Shown: positions 1 to 12,799, numbered from the stretch's first letter. The stretch is DNA of 64,000 nucleotides from Ulota crispa (GCA_963920765.1 OY987243.1:8432001-8496000), one strand, 5' to 3'. Notes: a model not told the origin generated them from the sequence alone. Made by a program: numbers and translations.

Positions 1-960
1 GCAGTTGTAGTTGCCTGGCAACAATGCAATTAACCATCGGTTAATAGCCTGTACCTGAAATGCATGTGCAGCCACCAAGTGGTATATCAAGTGGTATATG
101 AATGGTCAAAGAATGCTTTTTTCCTGCTTACAAATGGAAGAATTTCATGTAATTTATTTTTGGTAAGCATTCCTTGAATGTGTGTGCACCTCAGGTGCAA
201 AGTTTTGAGCCCTCCAAAAGCTCCCTACAAAGTCTCTAAAGGATATTACAACATATACTTACTACAATCAACAAATCGCTATTCCCCTATTTTCACTCAC
301 CTTTTGAATTGAATGTAAATATGAAAATCATACTACTATGTTATCCTTATTGGACAAAAACTATGAGTACAAATCTACAATAGGACCATGAATTCTACTT
401 TATTCTTTTTGAATAGATGAGTGAAGTACTTGGATAGTGGGTAGTGAGTACATTTACATATTTTATGAGTACAATGCCTTTTTTATTATTTTGGGTTGTG
501 CATGTGGCTTAGGTCCTTCATACAAGGTGGCTACAAGTATGAGTGCCCTTTTCTTGTACTCACGCTAGCCAATTAAAAGTTTGGTTTGTCAAACCTTAGG
601 GGCTCTTGGAGGGCTCAAAACTTTGCTAATGCTTGATGATAGAAAAACCTGTCAATGAAAACTACAAAAAATCCACACAAAAAGATGAAAAATTCACAAA
701 TGGCAAAATAAAAAAATTTAGTGTACTTGATATTACTATCTCCTTGCTCTAAATCTAAACAGTATGCCACAACAAAATACTTGTTGAGTTTGAGTGCAAC
801 TAATAAAATGAAGCTTTCAAAGTCAAGTCTCTATTCCAATTTGAAAGTTTCCATAATTCTAATGTTGTATCAAAATTTGAACTTTTAGCATTGGCCAAGG
901 GCTATGAATCTTGTGATTAGATATGTTCAATTGTTGTAATTACTACATGGAAATATGGTT
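1..960. repeat. Dispersed AT-rich repeat, copy 1 (interrupted by a MITE)
   Basis: Parts of this stretch recur in inverted orientation at about 15,300-15,640. Around 150-190 the motif GGTAAGCATTCCTTGA matches the reverse complement of about 15,590-15,612. Around 640-760 there is a matching run with AAACTAC, GATGAAAAA and GTACTTGATAT in the same order. The copy is split by the foldback element at 197-627. No coding sequence was recognised. Superfamily unknown; outer borders are approximate because the left edge is cut by the window. Confidence 0.5.
197..627. mobile_element. Foldback MITE, ends GCAAAGTTTTGAGCCCTCC
   Basis: The left end GCAAAGTTTTGAGCCCTCC is the exact inverted complement of the right end GGAGGGCTCAAAACTTTGC. 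Length is about 431 bp and there is no ORF of note. It interrupts a dispersed repeat whose copy near 15.6 kb lacks it, which supports a real insertion. The target-site duplication is not clear, so superfamily is not assigned. Confidence 0.65.
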
Positions 961-2255
961 AAGGTCATAGTGCTCTAAGCTATAATATACACTTACAATG
1001 AAGTTTTCAAAATTTTAAGCTTGGATTCTATTTGGTATAGAAACATCCTTATAATACACAAAATACAAAATAACCCTGGATAGGCAGCAAATACAAATTG
1101 ATCTTTCAAACTGAAGTTAATCTTCTTTATCCTGCAAAAGAATCTCAGTGGCATCAATAAATTCCAAGTTGAAAAATTCTTGTAACAGTGCATGCTAGTT
1201 GGCACACCGATGGTGGCACATCACTACAAAAGGCCATGACAAGATTAATTATGTCTAGCAACTTGCAGGAATTGATACTAAAGCCCACTTTATACATAGG
1301 GCTGAGCCTGATGGAGGGCTGGCCCGATTCAAGCACCTTCTGGCCTTAAAGCTGGCCCGGCCCAAGCTTCCAGCCCCACGTTGCTCTAAAGTGCAAAAGT
1401 TGGACTCGGGCTGGCTGAAATGAATCGGACCAAGTGGGAACTTGAGTTCATGAGAAGGGAACACAGAAAACCTATTGGGAACAGCCACTTTGTGAACCAG
1501 CCTTCGAACTAGGTTTTTTTTGTTGGTCATGGTACACACCTATATTTAGGTCAGCAAATCCCCTAGCCACGTCAACAAAGGCCTAATCTAGCTTAGCAAG
1601 CATTGTAAATTGCAAGGTTGGCATATGCTTGCCAAGTGCATAGAATTTTTGTTAAGGTTTGAAAAATGAGAGATTTTGTAAACATCCATGCAAATTTTGG
1701 TTTTGTCTTGGAAAGAGTGATTTTCTAACGTGTTGGTATTGGTTTATGAGATTTTTCTTATTACTAACCTTGCCAACAATGCAAGCAGGTAAGGAGAATT
1801 TGGATAATATCAATAATGTGTGTACATTCATTCGTATAATATACAAATATTTGTAACATTCATCCAAATATTGGCAAACCTAGTGTTTTGCTGAAGAGGG
1901 ACTTGGCAATTTCATCCATTTCCTCACCTAATTTCTTTAGTGCTGTGATAGCCACTCAAAATTGAGGCAAGATATTGACTAAATTTTACCAAAAATTAAA
2001 AGGTTTAGGTGCACTGCTTGAGCCAAATACCCTATTGCGGCCTCCAATGGATTGATTTGCAATTTAGGTTTGTTTCCTTGATGAATTTTTTGCCCCCTTT
2101 TTGGGTTGTCCACTGTTATGCATGTGATGTCAATTAGCCAGCAAAAAAGAAATGAAAGATCTAAGGAAGAGAGAAATTTGGGAGGTTCAATTTATTTTTG
2201 AAATGTGATATGAGTTTCTTTAATTTTTTTCAAAATGAATTAAAGAATATATACA
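961..2255. other. Gene-free AT-rich stretch
   Basis: No recognisable gene. Only short open frames, none with a known domain. A GC-richer patch at about 1,278-1,400 begins GCCCACTTTATAC and is rich in GGGCTGG/GGCCC motifs. A similar patch lies at 13,307-13,430 just upstream of the trihelix exon, suggesting a shared dispersed sequence. Confidence 0.4.
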
Positions 2256-2662
2256 GGGAATTGATATACACCGGGGGGTTGATATTTGCACACCCCTTGC
2301 AAGGTAAATTATTGATTTCTACCATTGAAAAGCTGCATTTGAGAATTTTGAATTCAGATTTGGACTTAGAGACCATGATTTAGTCTAGAACCATAAAAAA
2401 AGTTGTAATTGAACAACATCCAATGAAAAAAGCTATTCATTTTTACAAACAAAAGTAAAAGTAATACTTTTCCCTCTAACTAAGCTTTTTCACTGGGTGT
2501 TTTTCAATTGCAACTTTTTTTATGGTTCTAAACTAAATCATGATCTCTAAGTCCAAATCTGAATTCAAAATTCTCAAATGCAACTTTTTGATGGTAGAAA
2601 TCAATAATTTACCCCACAGGGGGGTGTGCAAATATCAACCCCCCAATGTGTACATATCAATT

Positions 2663-2665
<3 letters not shown>
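2256..2665. mobile_element. Foldback MITE, family F copy 1
   Basis: The two halves are inverted copies of each other. The left end GGGAATTGATAT is matched by ATATCAATTCCC at the right, and the inner blocks are also complementary (for example GGACTTAGAGACCATGAT against ATCATGATCTCTAAGTCC). About 410 bp, with no coding potential. Related copies lie at 3,085-3,508 and 50,265-50,895, and a relic near 55.5 kb. A TA microsatellite abuts the right end. Confidence 0.75.

Positions 2666-2706
<41 letters not shown>
2666..2706. repeat. (TA)n microsatellite
   Basis: An uninterrupted run of about 20 TA dinucleotides immediately after the right end of the foldback element. Confidence 0.95.
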
Positions 2707-2710
<4 letters not shown>

Positions 2711-3084
2711 AGTGATTACTTAGTGAATGAATTGATATGTAGCCGCACCCATGGGCGTCATTGACAAAGTCAAGATGGTTAGGGGTACTTAAGTGATATT
2801 TATGACAAAGTGATGCTTGTGGATGACTCCATGACGGTTTTGAGTACCCATCTCACTATTTAAGAACCAACAAGCCTTGTTTCTAGCATCTCTTACACAT
2901 GGTTCCTACAATTTAAGTGATTTTGGACTTTGAAAGATCTTTGTGATTTGCTTGCACTTGGAACCTTGAAATTGATACCAATATTTTTGGTTTCCATTTC
3001 CTAACTTATAGTATTTTTTTCAAAGTTAGTCAAATGTTTTACCTACTCTAGAACCCTTATGTCCATGCTTACGGGTGCTCCTAC

Positions 3085-3508
3085 CTTAATTGATATGTGC
3101 ACACCAAAGGAGGGGGGATAAATTTTAGATATTTACCATTGTCAATTTGAATTTGGAAAATTTGAACTCAAATTTGGGTTTAGAGACCTTTTTTTTGTTT
3201 AGAATAAAGGAGGTTACCAACTTACAATTAAACAATGTCTATTGGAAAAGTTGAGATTTTTTAATAAACAATGGTAAAAGTATTAATTTGCTCCCAAGCA
3301 AAGCTTTTTCACTAAAAGTTGTTGAACTATAATCTCCTTTGTGGTTCTACACTAAGTCATGGTCTCTAAACCCAAATCTGAATTCAAATTTCCAAATGCA
3401 AATTGTTTATGGTAAATATCTCAATAATTATCTCACCCCCCTTTGGTGTGCATATATCAAACCCAAGTGTGCATATATCAAACCCAGGTGTGCATATATC
3501 AATTCCCC
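3085..3508. mobile_element. Foldback MITE, family F copy 2
   Basis: The left end AATTGATATGTGCACACC pairs with GGTGTGCATATATCAATT at the right, and the arms carry the same inner blocks as copy 1 (TTTGGGTTTAGAGACC against GGTCTCTAAACCCAAA). The right terminus is expanded into three 21-bp direct units (3,445-3,507), each containing GTGTGCATATATCAA. No coding sequence. Confidence 0.7.
3445..3507. repeat. Three 21-bp tandem units in a transposon end
   Basis: Units at 3,445-3,465, 3,466-3,486 and 3,487-3,507 all contain GTGTGCATATATCAA. They triplicate the terminal sequence of the family F foldback; the left end has one copy. Confidence 0.85.
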
Positions 3509-4096
3509 ATATTAACCTTTAGAATTCTATTATGTATCCAAAATTAATGAAACTTTCATCTAAAGTGTATATTACAATAGAACTTAGTTTCGTATATTTA
3601 AGAAAATTTGGAAGTTCTTAGTCTTAAGAACTTCACAAAAAAAACATGTGTAGGACCAAGTTGGCTCATGATCCATTCTACTGGTAATTGCTCTAAACAG
3701 CTTTGTAATAGAAATTTTGATGAATTGTACTCCAACATATAAAGTACACTTGATTTCTTCAATTTTGCTTACTCAACCATAAAGTGTAATTTTCTTGAAG
3801 TCAAAATTGTTTGACCAAACAGCAAACATAAAGATCAGAATATATTCCTCTAGGAATAAAAAGAAATAATGTTTTCATGAAATTTTTGCTTATTAAAATA
3901 TTTCTTCTTTCACCAAGGAACTCTACTCAGAACTTCTACATCTATACTCAATATGTTGAAACTTGGCATTTTCCATTCACAACTAGTTTTTCACTAGCAA
4001 GCACTAGATACCTCATACTAATTTTCTTCATTTACAATTTCATAAAACTAGTCTTCCTCAATAAGTTTGGCCATTTTTTTAGCCGGTAGTACGAGT
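3509..4096. other. Gene-free stretch
   Basis: AT-rich DNA between two mobile elements. One open frame of about 70 codons near 3.9-4.1 kb has no recognisable domain and a low-complexity composition. Nothing else is supported. Confidence 0.4.
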
Positions 4097-4490
4097 TTAA
4101 CCCCTGAATGTCCTAGGCCTTCTTTGAGCTTCTAGGCATTTTCTTACCTTCAAACAGAAAGTTAACATTTTGAAAAGGTGCATTAAAAAGAAATTAAATT
4201 GTAATCGTATGAATTTAAAGTACAAATTTTAGAGATCATATTGGAAAAGAGAACATAAGCCTATCACTTATGGATTCATGGATTTAAAGATTGTAATGTT
4301 TGATCATGAGGGTGTTAAAATTGCAAAAATGATTTGAAGTTTTTCAATCCTCTTTTCACATGTCAAATCTAAAACAATCTTCTTTTCAAATGTCAAATCC
4401 AAAAAGTTAGTCACCCAAAAAATTTAAGGTTATGAAACGTAACATACCTAACTCTAATCACTTTATGGTTTTCCATAATCTTGTTCTTGG
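4097..4490. mobile_element. Truncated TTAA-flanked element (relative of the 9.2-9.8 kb copy)
   Basis: TTAA (4,097-4,100) is followed by CCCCTGAATGTCC. About 390 bp then resemble the reverse complement of the 9,158-9,800 element, including AATCCTCTTTTCACATGTCA and a nearby AAAAAGTTAGTCACC-like run. The other terminus was not found before the transposase relic begins, so this is a half copy. The right border is approximate. Confidence 0.55.
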
Positions 4491-4687
4491 GGACTTTACA
4501 GTAATAATAAAATCTTTTAAAAGGATTATAAAAACAATCACTCCAAACAAAAAAACAAAAAATTCACACAAATGCAAAATTAAATATCTCATAATTTATT
4601 TTGGGTAATGGTTCCTCCAAATATATGGAATATAGAAAACAAAGGGAAATGATAGCTATTTCAAGGCTTCAACAATCATTCAAAATT

Positions 4688-5908
4688 TTAAAACAAGAAA
4701 ACACATGTTTGAAAAAGGAAATATAACAACAGATTGACCTGCATACACAAATAGCAATGAACAAATAGTACATGTCTAATCAAAGATTGAACTGCATACC
4801 CATATAAAAATGAATAAACAATATATGTCCAATCAGAGTCACTTTCCACGACATGTGCCTCACCAAAGGTTACGTCCCTCTCCTTTCCTAGATGAAGTTG
4901 ATAGCTATTGTGTGCTAGGGTTTCATGTTTATAGGTAGCTTGACGTAGCATATTCTTGATATTTTCTTCTTTCTCCCTCTTTGATTGTGAAGATTCTGCA
5001 TTGTCTCCCAAAGATTTTGGATCATTGCCATCATATTGCAGTAGTGCTGATTGAGGGGCTATTGTAGTTGGCAATAGTTTAATTTCAATTTGCTTCATAA
5101 ATTCTCTTGCAATTTGAATTGTTCGAGCATGGTCTTCTGCTATATGGAGGTTCCCAAAGTCTTGATTTGCAGATTCTCGAAGTTTATCACGTGCTTCTCT
5201 TGCCCATTGCATATTGAACCCATCAGAATGAATGATGCACAAATTATGTAAACCAATGCATGCAATGACTAGATCCGGTACATTCTCTAGTGGCACATCT
5301 ATTTGTTTCAATATGATCCTCCCAAAACTTACATTGTGCATCTACTACTCCTTGTAATAAAATTGAGAAAAATCCTTTCCAATTATAGTATTCCAGAGAG
5401 TCCTTACTGGGAGCTAAAATGGGTATGTGTGAACCGTCTATGGCACCAACAACATAAGGTATACCTTTTAAAGACTCAAACTCAGCAAAGGAGTCATTTT
5501 TTCTATCACTATAGGTAGCAAATGAACTTTTATGGCTTTGCAACATTCTTGTACAATTACAAACGCAGTACTATCAGCTATACCATATAAATCTCCAATC
5601 ATAGATAATGAGTAGCCAGTTGCAAATCTAGCGAGTGTAACTGCTACTCTAGTTTCAACATCAATAGTTTTGTTCATTGGGATATTTTGTTTTCTAAGAC
5701 TTGGCTCTAAAGTTTGACATAAGAAGTAGAATGTGTCTTTATTTACCCTCAATCTTTCCCTGAATATATTATCTGTGTAAATCCCCAACAATTGATTACG
5801 TAGAAATCCTTCTTGCCTATTATACCTTTGAACCGATCGTACTTGTGGCCTATCTACCAACAAAAAGGTCACTATGAGCATTGACATATTGTTCAAATAC
5901 ATGGCCAA
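4688..5908 (-). pseudogene. PIF/Harbinger transposase relic (DDE_Tnp_4, ALP1-like)
   Basis: The reading frame is spread over three segments on the minus strand: 5,908-5,468, about 5,546-5,370, and 5,341-4,688. The first carries the helix-turn-helix-like lead-in (ETRVAVTLARFATGYSLSMI, IADSTAFVIVQE). The second carries the first catalytic Asp in YVVGAIDGSHIPI and the second in GVVDAQCKF. The third resumes at the family C-terminal block LENVPDLVIACIGLHNLCI. Between the second Asp and that block the family normally has about 90 residues, including the GD.AYP motif and the catalytic Glu; these are missing. The frame changes twice. This is an inactive element. The terminal inverted repeats were not located. 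It shares a family type with the Tourist-like MITEs in this window but cannot be shown to have mobilised them. Confidence 0.85.
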
Positions 5909-6255
5909 CTACATAAAGGAGAACACGGAACCATAAGCACATTTAAGTGCAAGGAACAACACCATCAACACCAAAACCCTCTCTCTCTGCGTAGTCACCA
6001 AACTTCAAAGACAACAAAGTTAAAAAGACACAGAAAATAACTAAGTTCATTAAAGAAAGATAAGAGAAGACACATAATAATATATCAAATGAAATTATAT
6101 TTATATAGAGTTCTAAAAAGTAAAAGAAATCTATAGATAACAAAATAGAATACATTTAAAAATAAAGAACCAAAAGAATTTCTTCAAAGTACCACTAGCA
6201 AAGGTAAAGATAAAGTATAAATACAAAAATAAAACAAAAAAATAACAACTGTGAC

Positions 6256-7204
6256 TTAACCCTAAAGGAATGAGCCTTTCTTTTTGGTTAAAGTCATTGA
6301 TAACTGCCATTTTTGGGGGAGTGCGTAGAAAAATACAAAAACTTGTTTATTTTGTTTTATTCTATTCCAACCGTAGGATCTTCTTCCAGACTACTAGAGG
6401 AACTTGTGGGAAAACCCGGTCATTCCAGATAGGGAGGAGTGAGATATTTACATCTAAAGGGCAGAATTTTGTTTTTCTTAGGCTTCCTAGAAATTTCAAA
6501 ACTCTTTCTCCACTCTTATATCAAAAAAATTGCTTTACGCATAGTTCAAGTTCATTTTTCATATGTAGGAGATCAAGTTTGTTATATGTGGGAGAATTTA
6601 TAAATCAATTGGAATTAAACAACACATGGGAAAAATATAATAAGCAAAATGAATTACATATTGAGTGAAAGTACCATATTTCAGTTAAATTTAATTATTG
6701 CAATAAGAAATTTAAATCCCAGCAGTTATAGTTTTATGATAAACAATCTACTTCCTTTGGTTTTTTTTTTTTTTTTTTCCAAAATATTGAACTTTCAATA
6801 AAATACAAGACTTTTAAGATTATTTTAGAGTAATGAATCTGCAATTGCCTACTAATAAAACTCCTCATAACTTTCATTTCATTGATTGAAATTGAGTGAT
6901 TCAAAACTTCTCATGTACAAAAAAATCAAAAGAACCTATTTCCAAAAACAAAATTCAAAAACTATAATTTTTAAAGATTTTTTTTAGCTGCCTGGATTGG
7001 AAGTCTTTTTCAAAATTTTCAAAACTCATGCATAGTTTCTTTATCAAATGTCAAAATCAAGAAATAAATAGATGCCCACATAGATCTTTGAGTTGCCCAC
7101 ATACAATAAAAGTTTCAAAAAACCGCACAAAGTAGTTTAACCATAGGTACATGCCTGAAACCCATTAGTCCTCTCGAACGGACAGATAGTCTTTTAGGGG
7201 TCAA
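6256..7204. mobile_element. TTAA-flanked non-autonomous element, family B copy 1
   Basis: TTAA then CCCTAAAGG at the left; CTTTTAGGGG then TCAA (one change from TTAA) at the right. About 945 bp. It is collinear with the elements at 18,279-19,212 and 52,399-53,309. Shared landmarks include GTAGGATCTT, GAGATATT, TATCAAAAAAATTGCTTTAC near the middle, CATAACTTTCATTTCATT, and GTACATGCC near the right end. No transposase. TTAA flanks with CCC ends are the piggyBac-type signature; assignment is inference. Confidence 0.7.
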
Positions 7205-9157
7205 AGTTAAAAAATAAATAATTAAACAATGAAAATTAAATAAATCAAGTATCATCGTGGATGAACATACAAGCATTGTTGGTGTTATTTGATTTCTTTT
7301 TACCTTCTTGCATAGATGGTAAGGTTAGTATAATGAATAGCTCAAAAACCACAACCAAAACTCACTTTCTTCAAGACAAATTATATAATTACCTGTAATT
7401 TAGAAAAATAAATAAATAAATTTTGAATTTTAATATTTTACCCTAATATGAACGTTTGAAAAACAAAAGAAGCTGGAGGATACTTAATGATTATTACAAC
7501 GTTACAATCATTGAGATTGACATTTTTGATTTCCATAATTAGATTCCCAACAATTTCGCGATATAATTCAATCTGTACTGGTTTTTTCTTACAGTTTTTT
7601 TCCCTTCTATTGCACGGTGAGAAAAGGTTTGAAAATTTTCATGTATATACCCAACTAGACTTCAAGAATTAAATTAAAGAGTTTCAACCATCTTAGAAAA
7701 AAATTGTACGAATATGACTTGATGAGTTGCAGCTGGCCGGGTTTCTGCAATAAAAAAATAGGGTTTTTATTAGTTCAAACTCGTGTATATTACAATCTGC
7801 ATGGTGATAAATTATTAATTTTTTTTCGTAATTTCTTAAAGTAGTGTTCTAAGTACTAGGTCTCACGGTCAAAAGTACCCAATTTTTTTTAACAACTGTC
7901 GTAAGGGAGGAACACTCATAACCATCATTGTACCCATATCCATCACCTCTAAAATCTTGGGTAATCTCTAGAAGTAAATAGAAGTAATTAAAAGGATGAA
8001 CAACATGTGAACATGAAATTTTAATGTTGGTATTAGGTATAATTGCAGTTGGCTCTTTAAAAATTCACATCTTGTTCTCACAGTATCCAACTGTTACATT
8101 TCAAAGTGCAAACTCATTATTTAACTCTTGCTAACATGATCCTGTAATTTGCTAAATGTTTATTAATAATCATCATGTTTAGAACCCTGAATTTGACGGT
8201 TATGGTGTTGCTACCTTACTCGTACTTGAAGTGGCAGTTTTTGAGCATTTTTTGTGAGACCTTAATAAGGAACCCTTAGGGATTAAATAGGGAAATCATA
8301 ATAAATCATTTTTGAAATAGTGTTCTGCATGCTAAGACTAGACTTTGAAGAAAAGTGCATGAATAACATAAATTCATAAAAATAGCAATTGGGTTAGGTT
8401 TTCTTGAACTTCAAGATATTGTAACACCAAAGGGTGATGGCACGATCACGGTAACCAAAAAGGACTGCTTAGACCTAATTTGGCCATACCCATGATACTT
8501 TTGCTATTTATTACGTCTTCCTAGATAGTGCTTTGCTGTTTTTTTTTTTGGCAAGAAGTTGCTTATACTTGTAGATTAGTAGAAAATATACATACTTTTT
8601 CAAATGACAAATGTTATTATGTCCAAACGAGTGATTTTGTGAGAAGTTCTAGAACTCTCATTTCATCAAAATGAAGTAAAGGACTCATCCAAACTACAAA
8701 TTTGGTTAGTAGGAACTAGGTTAAAGCGTTGATAGTTGTGCAAGCTTCTATGGTCCATGAATTTAAAGTGTATCAGTCCATACATTATTAAAATTAGTTG
8801 TTATGAATTCTTTTAGGGACAATGTCATGCTAGTTTTTCCATGTCCAATAAAGAACATTAAAAACTTGTAATTTTTTAAAAAAGTGACAAAAGCATGCAC
8901 ATATACTTGTTTCTAGGTATGTATATGGTCAAAATTATTAAAATGTTGATAGTTCATTTTAGGGAGCCATTACAAATTACAAGTCAAAAAATATGAAACA
9001 ACTTGGGTTAGATGCCAATTCATCTTGTCTTTCAAGTAAAACTTATTGAAAACTATTTCAAGAAGTTCCACCTCCCCAAAATGCAGTTTCAACCCTTAGA
9101 TGGTTGGTTTATGAACCTCTGACCTTACTGCTGCTTGTTGCTTGGTACTATGGGTTA
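7205..9157. other. Gene-free AT-rich stretch
   Basis: No gene, RNA or clear element ends were recognised in about 1.95 kb. Only short unlinked open frames, without splice-like borders or known motifs. Confidence 0.4.
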
Positions 9158-9800
9158 TTAACCCCTAAATGCCCAAGGCACATAATTTGGGTGTTTACAG
9201 AACTTTGAAGGTGAATGAAACCTTATTAGATCATTACTTTTAGTTTCTTTTTTGAATCTAAGGGTTTTTTTTGAAGGTTGTTTTGGACATCAAAAATCCT
9301 ATTTTGAAAATGAATGTTGATGATCTTTCTACTCAAGATATTGTACAAGGGTGTCCACTGCAATCTTGAGGTTTTTAGTGTTGGATGATGTTGAAAATGG
9401 CCCTCAAATACACCAGAGCTTGGAGGGAAATCCACTTTAGAAGTTAATTTAAAAAAATAGAGAAGTAGATTTTGAAAACCATAACTTGATTAAAGTTAAA
9501 CATGTAATGACCAAAACCCCCTTTTTTTTGGTGACCAACTTTTTACATTTGACATGTGAAAAGAGGATTGGATGACTTAAAGTCACTTTTGCAGTTTTAG
9601 CACCTTCAAATGTAAACGGTGTAATTTTCCAAACTATAAGTGATGTTGTTGTGTTTTCTTTTTCCATGTAATCTCTAACATATCTAGTTTGAACCTGTAT
9701 GGTTACAGTTCAAAAAAACTTGATGAAATTCATGAAAAGGTTGATTGATTGTTCAGTTTCGTTAAGAAGCTCAGAAAGTCCTTGGGCATTTAGGGGTTAA
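9158..9800. mobile_element. TTAA-flanked non-autonomous element, family C
   Basis: TTAA/CCCCTAAATGCCCAAGG at the left is matched by CCTTGGGCATTTAGGGG/TTAA at the right, with near-exact inverted ends (only CC/TT-type ambiguity inside). 643 bp with both TTAA copies. A truncated relative lies at 4,097-4,490 in opposite orientation. There is no transposase; two short minus-strand open frames inside have no known domain. Same terminal logic as the other TTAA elements. Confidence 0.75.
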
Positions 9801-10983
9801 CAGGTCGAAATTGCAGGGGTGCTATAAATCTCAGATGAGTCTTCTGGAAAAAGTAAAAATAAAAGCAATCCTTGAGAAAGACGATAGCGGAAAAAGAGCA
9901 AATCGAAGCAAGGCTTGCATATGCACTGCATACAAATAGTCCTGCCTTTTGCATTCATCCATTATTCCATACAGTGAATTCACTAAAACAAATGAAATTC
10001 AACTCCAAATCAAATTTGCATTCGTAATCACTCTGTATGGCAAAGTCTCATGCTTCGGAGTGGAAGGGCTAATTAAAAAATTATCAAAACATGACTTACA
10101 ACGGAACACCAACACATAACAACTCAATTTGTCAAATCCATGGGCACACTATTACCTCTACGGTACTGTGACATAAAATCAAATTGGCTGCTACAGTAAT
10201 CAATCTAAATGAATAGTATCGGTGTACCTTGCCTCTCATCCCCTCCAAATATTCAATCAGCTATTGCCTGGAAAATCGTGAGGGCTCGATGGAACAATAC
10301 CGGAATTGTTTTCTCCCACGGGAAGGATGGAGAGGGAGGCTCTTCTCCCTGGCAAAACCTGTACGTAAACAGCGTTGAACACATTCGAACTCCTTTCATC
10401 CGCCATGTTCTCTCTTGGCTAAGCACTGTCAATATCTCAGATATAGACACAAACTAGCTATTACATAAGCTAGGATAAAAGCAAGGAAAATGCAATTCTG
10501 CACCAAAAATCTTTACTACAGAACTTTGCCAGAAATATGAAAGTTTTATGCCGTAGTCTCAAAGCTAGCAATTTTACAGGTACAGAAACAAGACAGAGAT
10601 TGAGCGCATTGTGATGACGTCAATACATGGCATCTGTAATCAGTATTTGGAGATATTGCATTAAGAAATCAAACACACTACTGATGACTGCGGTGGATGC
10701 ATTGGGTTGCTTTAGGGTTTTCACATCAAATGAATGAAGTTCAGATTCTCAGAAATGCAGCCACAAAAAACAGATATTTATAGCATTAACATGTAGGGAG
10801 GATGTCATAATTCTGAACAAACATACATTAATAGGGAACAGTCATGTACACGTATGTTCAGAACAGTCCCATATTATAATGAAGCTCATACTGCAAACAA
10901 TAGCCTCTTACAAAGTACTCTATTCCACCATTCCGAACTTCCCAAGACAAGGAATAGAACAATCAAACTGCGAAGTAGGTAAT
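9801..10983. other. Flank downstream of the trihelix exon
   Basis: No independent gene. The part next to 10,984 is likely the 3' untranslated region of the minus-strand trihelix exon. An 82-codon plus-strand frame at 10,209-10,457 has no recognised domain and mirrors an open frame on the other strand, so it is not called. Confidence 0.4.
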
Positions 10984-11459
10984 CTAAAGCTTCTCAACAA
11001 GCTTTTCAATGTGCTTATCGAGGTTGCCCATGAATCCAGTAACACGGTCCATACTCGCAGCCATTTTTTCGTTGTTGTCTGCAAGCCGTGACATGATACC
11101 TAGAGCCTCTATTTGGTATGGTGATTTCCCACTAACCTTTTTCTGCTTCCTTGAAGACCATGATTTGGGCTCGGAGTCTTCTGTCTTAACCTCTGCTGCG
11201 CTGCCCTCTCCATTGCAGATGTCACTAGAGGACGCAGAGACATGTTTCACCACGGATCCGCTCCTCTGATACCACCTGTCCATGGAGTCGTAGAACTTAC
11301 AATTGTGCCGCGCTTCTCTTGAAATGTTGTTTGATTGCTTGGCCTCCTTGTAAACCCTTTGCACATCACTGAATTTCCTTTTACAAGCTTTCGGCGTTTT
11401 TTTGAAATTAGGGTGCAAAAATAAGAGCTTGGAGTGCAGTTTTAGCCACATGTCCACAC
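10984..11459 (-). CDS. Trihelix (Myb/SANT-like) protein, C-terminal exon
   Basis: The minus-strand exon is preceded by a good acceptor (TTACAG at 11,460-11,465) and ends at a stop at 10,984. It enters in phase 1 (first two bases complete a codon) and gives about 157 residues. The start reads VDMWLKLHSKLLFLHPNF, then KKTPKACKRKFSDVQRVY and CKFYDSMDRWY. This is the second half of a trihelix DNA-binding domain, followed by an acidic/Ser-rich linker, a basic run (SSRKQKKVSGK) and a C-terminal amphipathic helix (IEALGIMSRLADNN to HIEKLVEKL). Such proteins are plant GT-factor-like regulators or the second ORF of Harbinger transposons. The matching first exon is not found upstream on this strand. 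A fitting one lies at 13,690 on the plus strand, so this is either the 3' part of a gene whose 5' exon was missed, or a broken copy. Confidence 0.6.
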
Positions 11460-11465
11460 CTGTAA

Positions 11466-12799
11466 TCACAAACAGTTAAAAAAAAAAAGGTAAGTAGCGG
11501 ACCAAACCCTAAACAGAAATTATAGAGAATGAAATGTGAACTTCAGTACCTGTCTAGCTACTACCTAAAACTATCCCCTCCTTTAAGTGAGTGGGAAGAG
11601 ATGCTATAAGCTTGAAGCCTGTAAAGACTTCCACTATTCGCTGAAAGCCTTCGCATGAAGGCCCAAAAGTGAAATCCGTGAAGGAATAAGCAAACCTGGA
11701 AGCAAATGATGAAACTGAATCTTATCACAGAAGTTGAAACTAGAATCAAGTCAAGTCAGAAGAAAGAGGAATCCAAGAAGCGGCAAGGTATAAATCATGA
11801 TAACTCTGAAGTAGGGCTACTGAAAGAGGAGGTATGTCAACTTTCTGATAAAATGTAAGTATATGGCAAAGAGCCGTAACGTCATCACTCCTCAAAAAAG
11901 CAGCGCATGATGAAGTTACGTAGAATACTCCGATATTGAGATATTGGGTCCATGGGATATCATGGATTAGAGTTTCAGTTGTTAACATGACCTTGATCTT
12001 AGGATAGGAGCATTTAATATGTTGCGAATATTTTGAAAGAGCACACTGCATTAATGATTAATATGTTTGAGCATCCTGTGAGACGGACAGTCAATACGTT
12101 TAAGGTATTATGGTTGGTAACCACCCATCTAAGGTCATCCCTGTTTTTCATGATTTTCCGTGGATGGGATGATTTTCAATTAATTTTTCAGACAAAGAGA
12201 AATTGATGCGGAATGCAATAAAAGTCGTTTCATTTTTTTGTAATATTTTTGAGGTACTTATAAATTCTCATAGTGCATGTGTCATAGGTAGCTATGAATG
12301 ACCTTAGACTTTCCAAAAACTATTCACTTGCAAGTTGTGAAGAGATTTGGGGAAGCAAGGAGAATGTTTGGCTATTGGAATTTTAAAAATATTTTCCTCC
12401 ATGCATTAAATGAGTTGTAAGAGGTCAATTTGAAAACCACAAGTGCATCATTTCACAAGAAGCTACTAGATGGTTCAAAAAGTGCAAACGGTTTATGAGA
12501 GTATTACCTTAGTTGATCAAGGGACAAATTTGTGTGGATAATGCATGACTGACCTGATGGTTACATATGTTGATCCTTAGATTTTGAGAAGATCTTACAA
12601 TGCCTTCATGAGATTGTTAGTATTTCATGTTGATCTTGGATTTCATAAGACTGTACAGTGAGCGTATCATAACCATGTATCATAACCATGTTTAGTTAAT
12701 CAAAACGCCTCATAGAGTGTAAATAAAAACCACCCAACATACAATTGTTTTGCATGTGTCATATTATTTGAATCCCTGCATGAAATTGACTTTTTACAG
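11466..12799. other. Region upstream of the trihelix C-terminal exon; no first exon found
   Basis: If the minus-strand exon belongs to a working gene, its intron and 5' exon should lie here. Minus-strand frames at about 11.6-12.05 kb (62 and 101 codons) show no trihelix helix 1 and no resemblance to the exon at 13,690. Nothing else is supported. Confidence 0.35.

Noticed and set aside
10209..10457. 82-codon plus-strand frame
   Set aside because: Mirrored by an open frame on the other strand and without a recognised domain.
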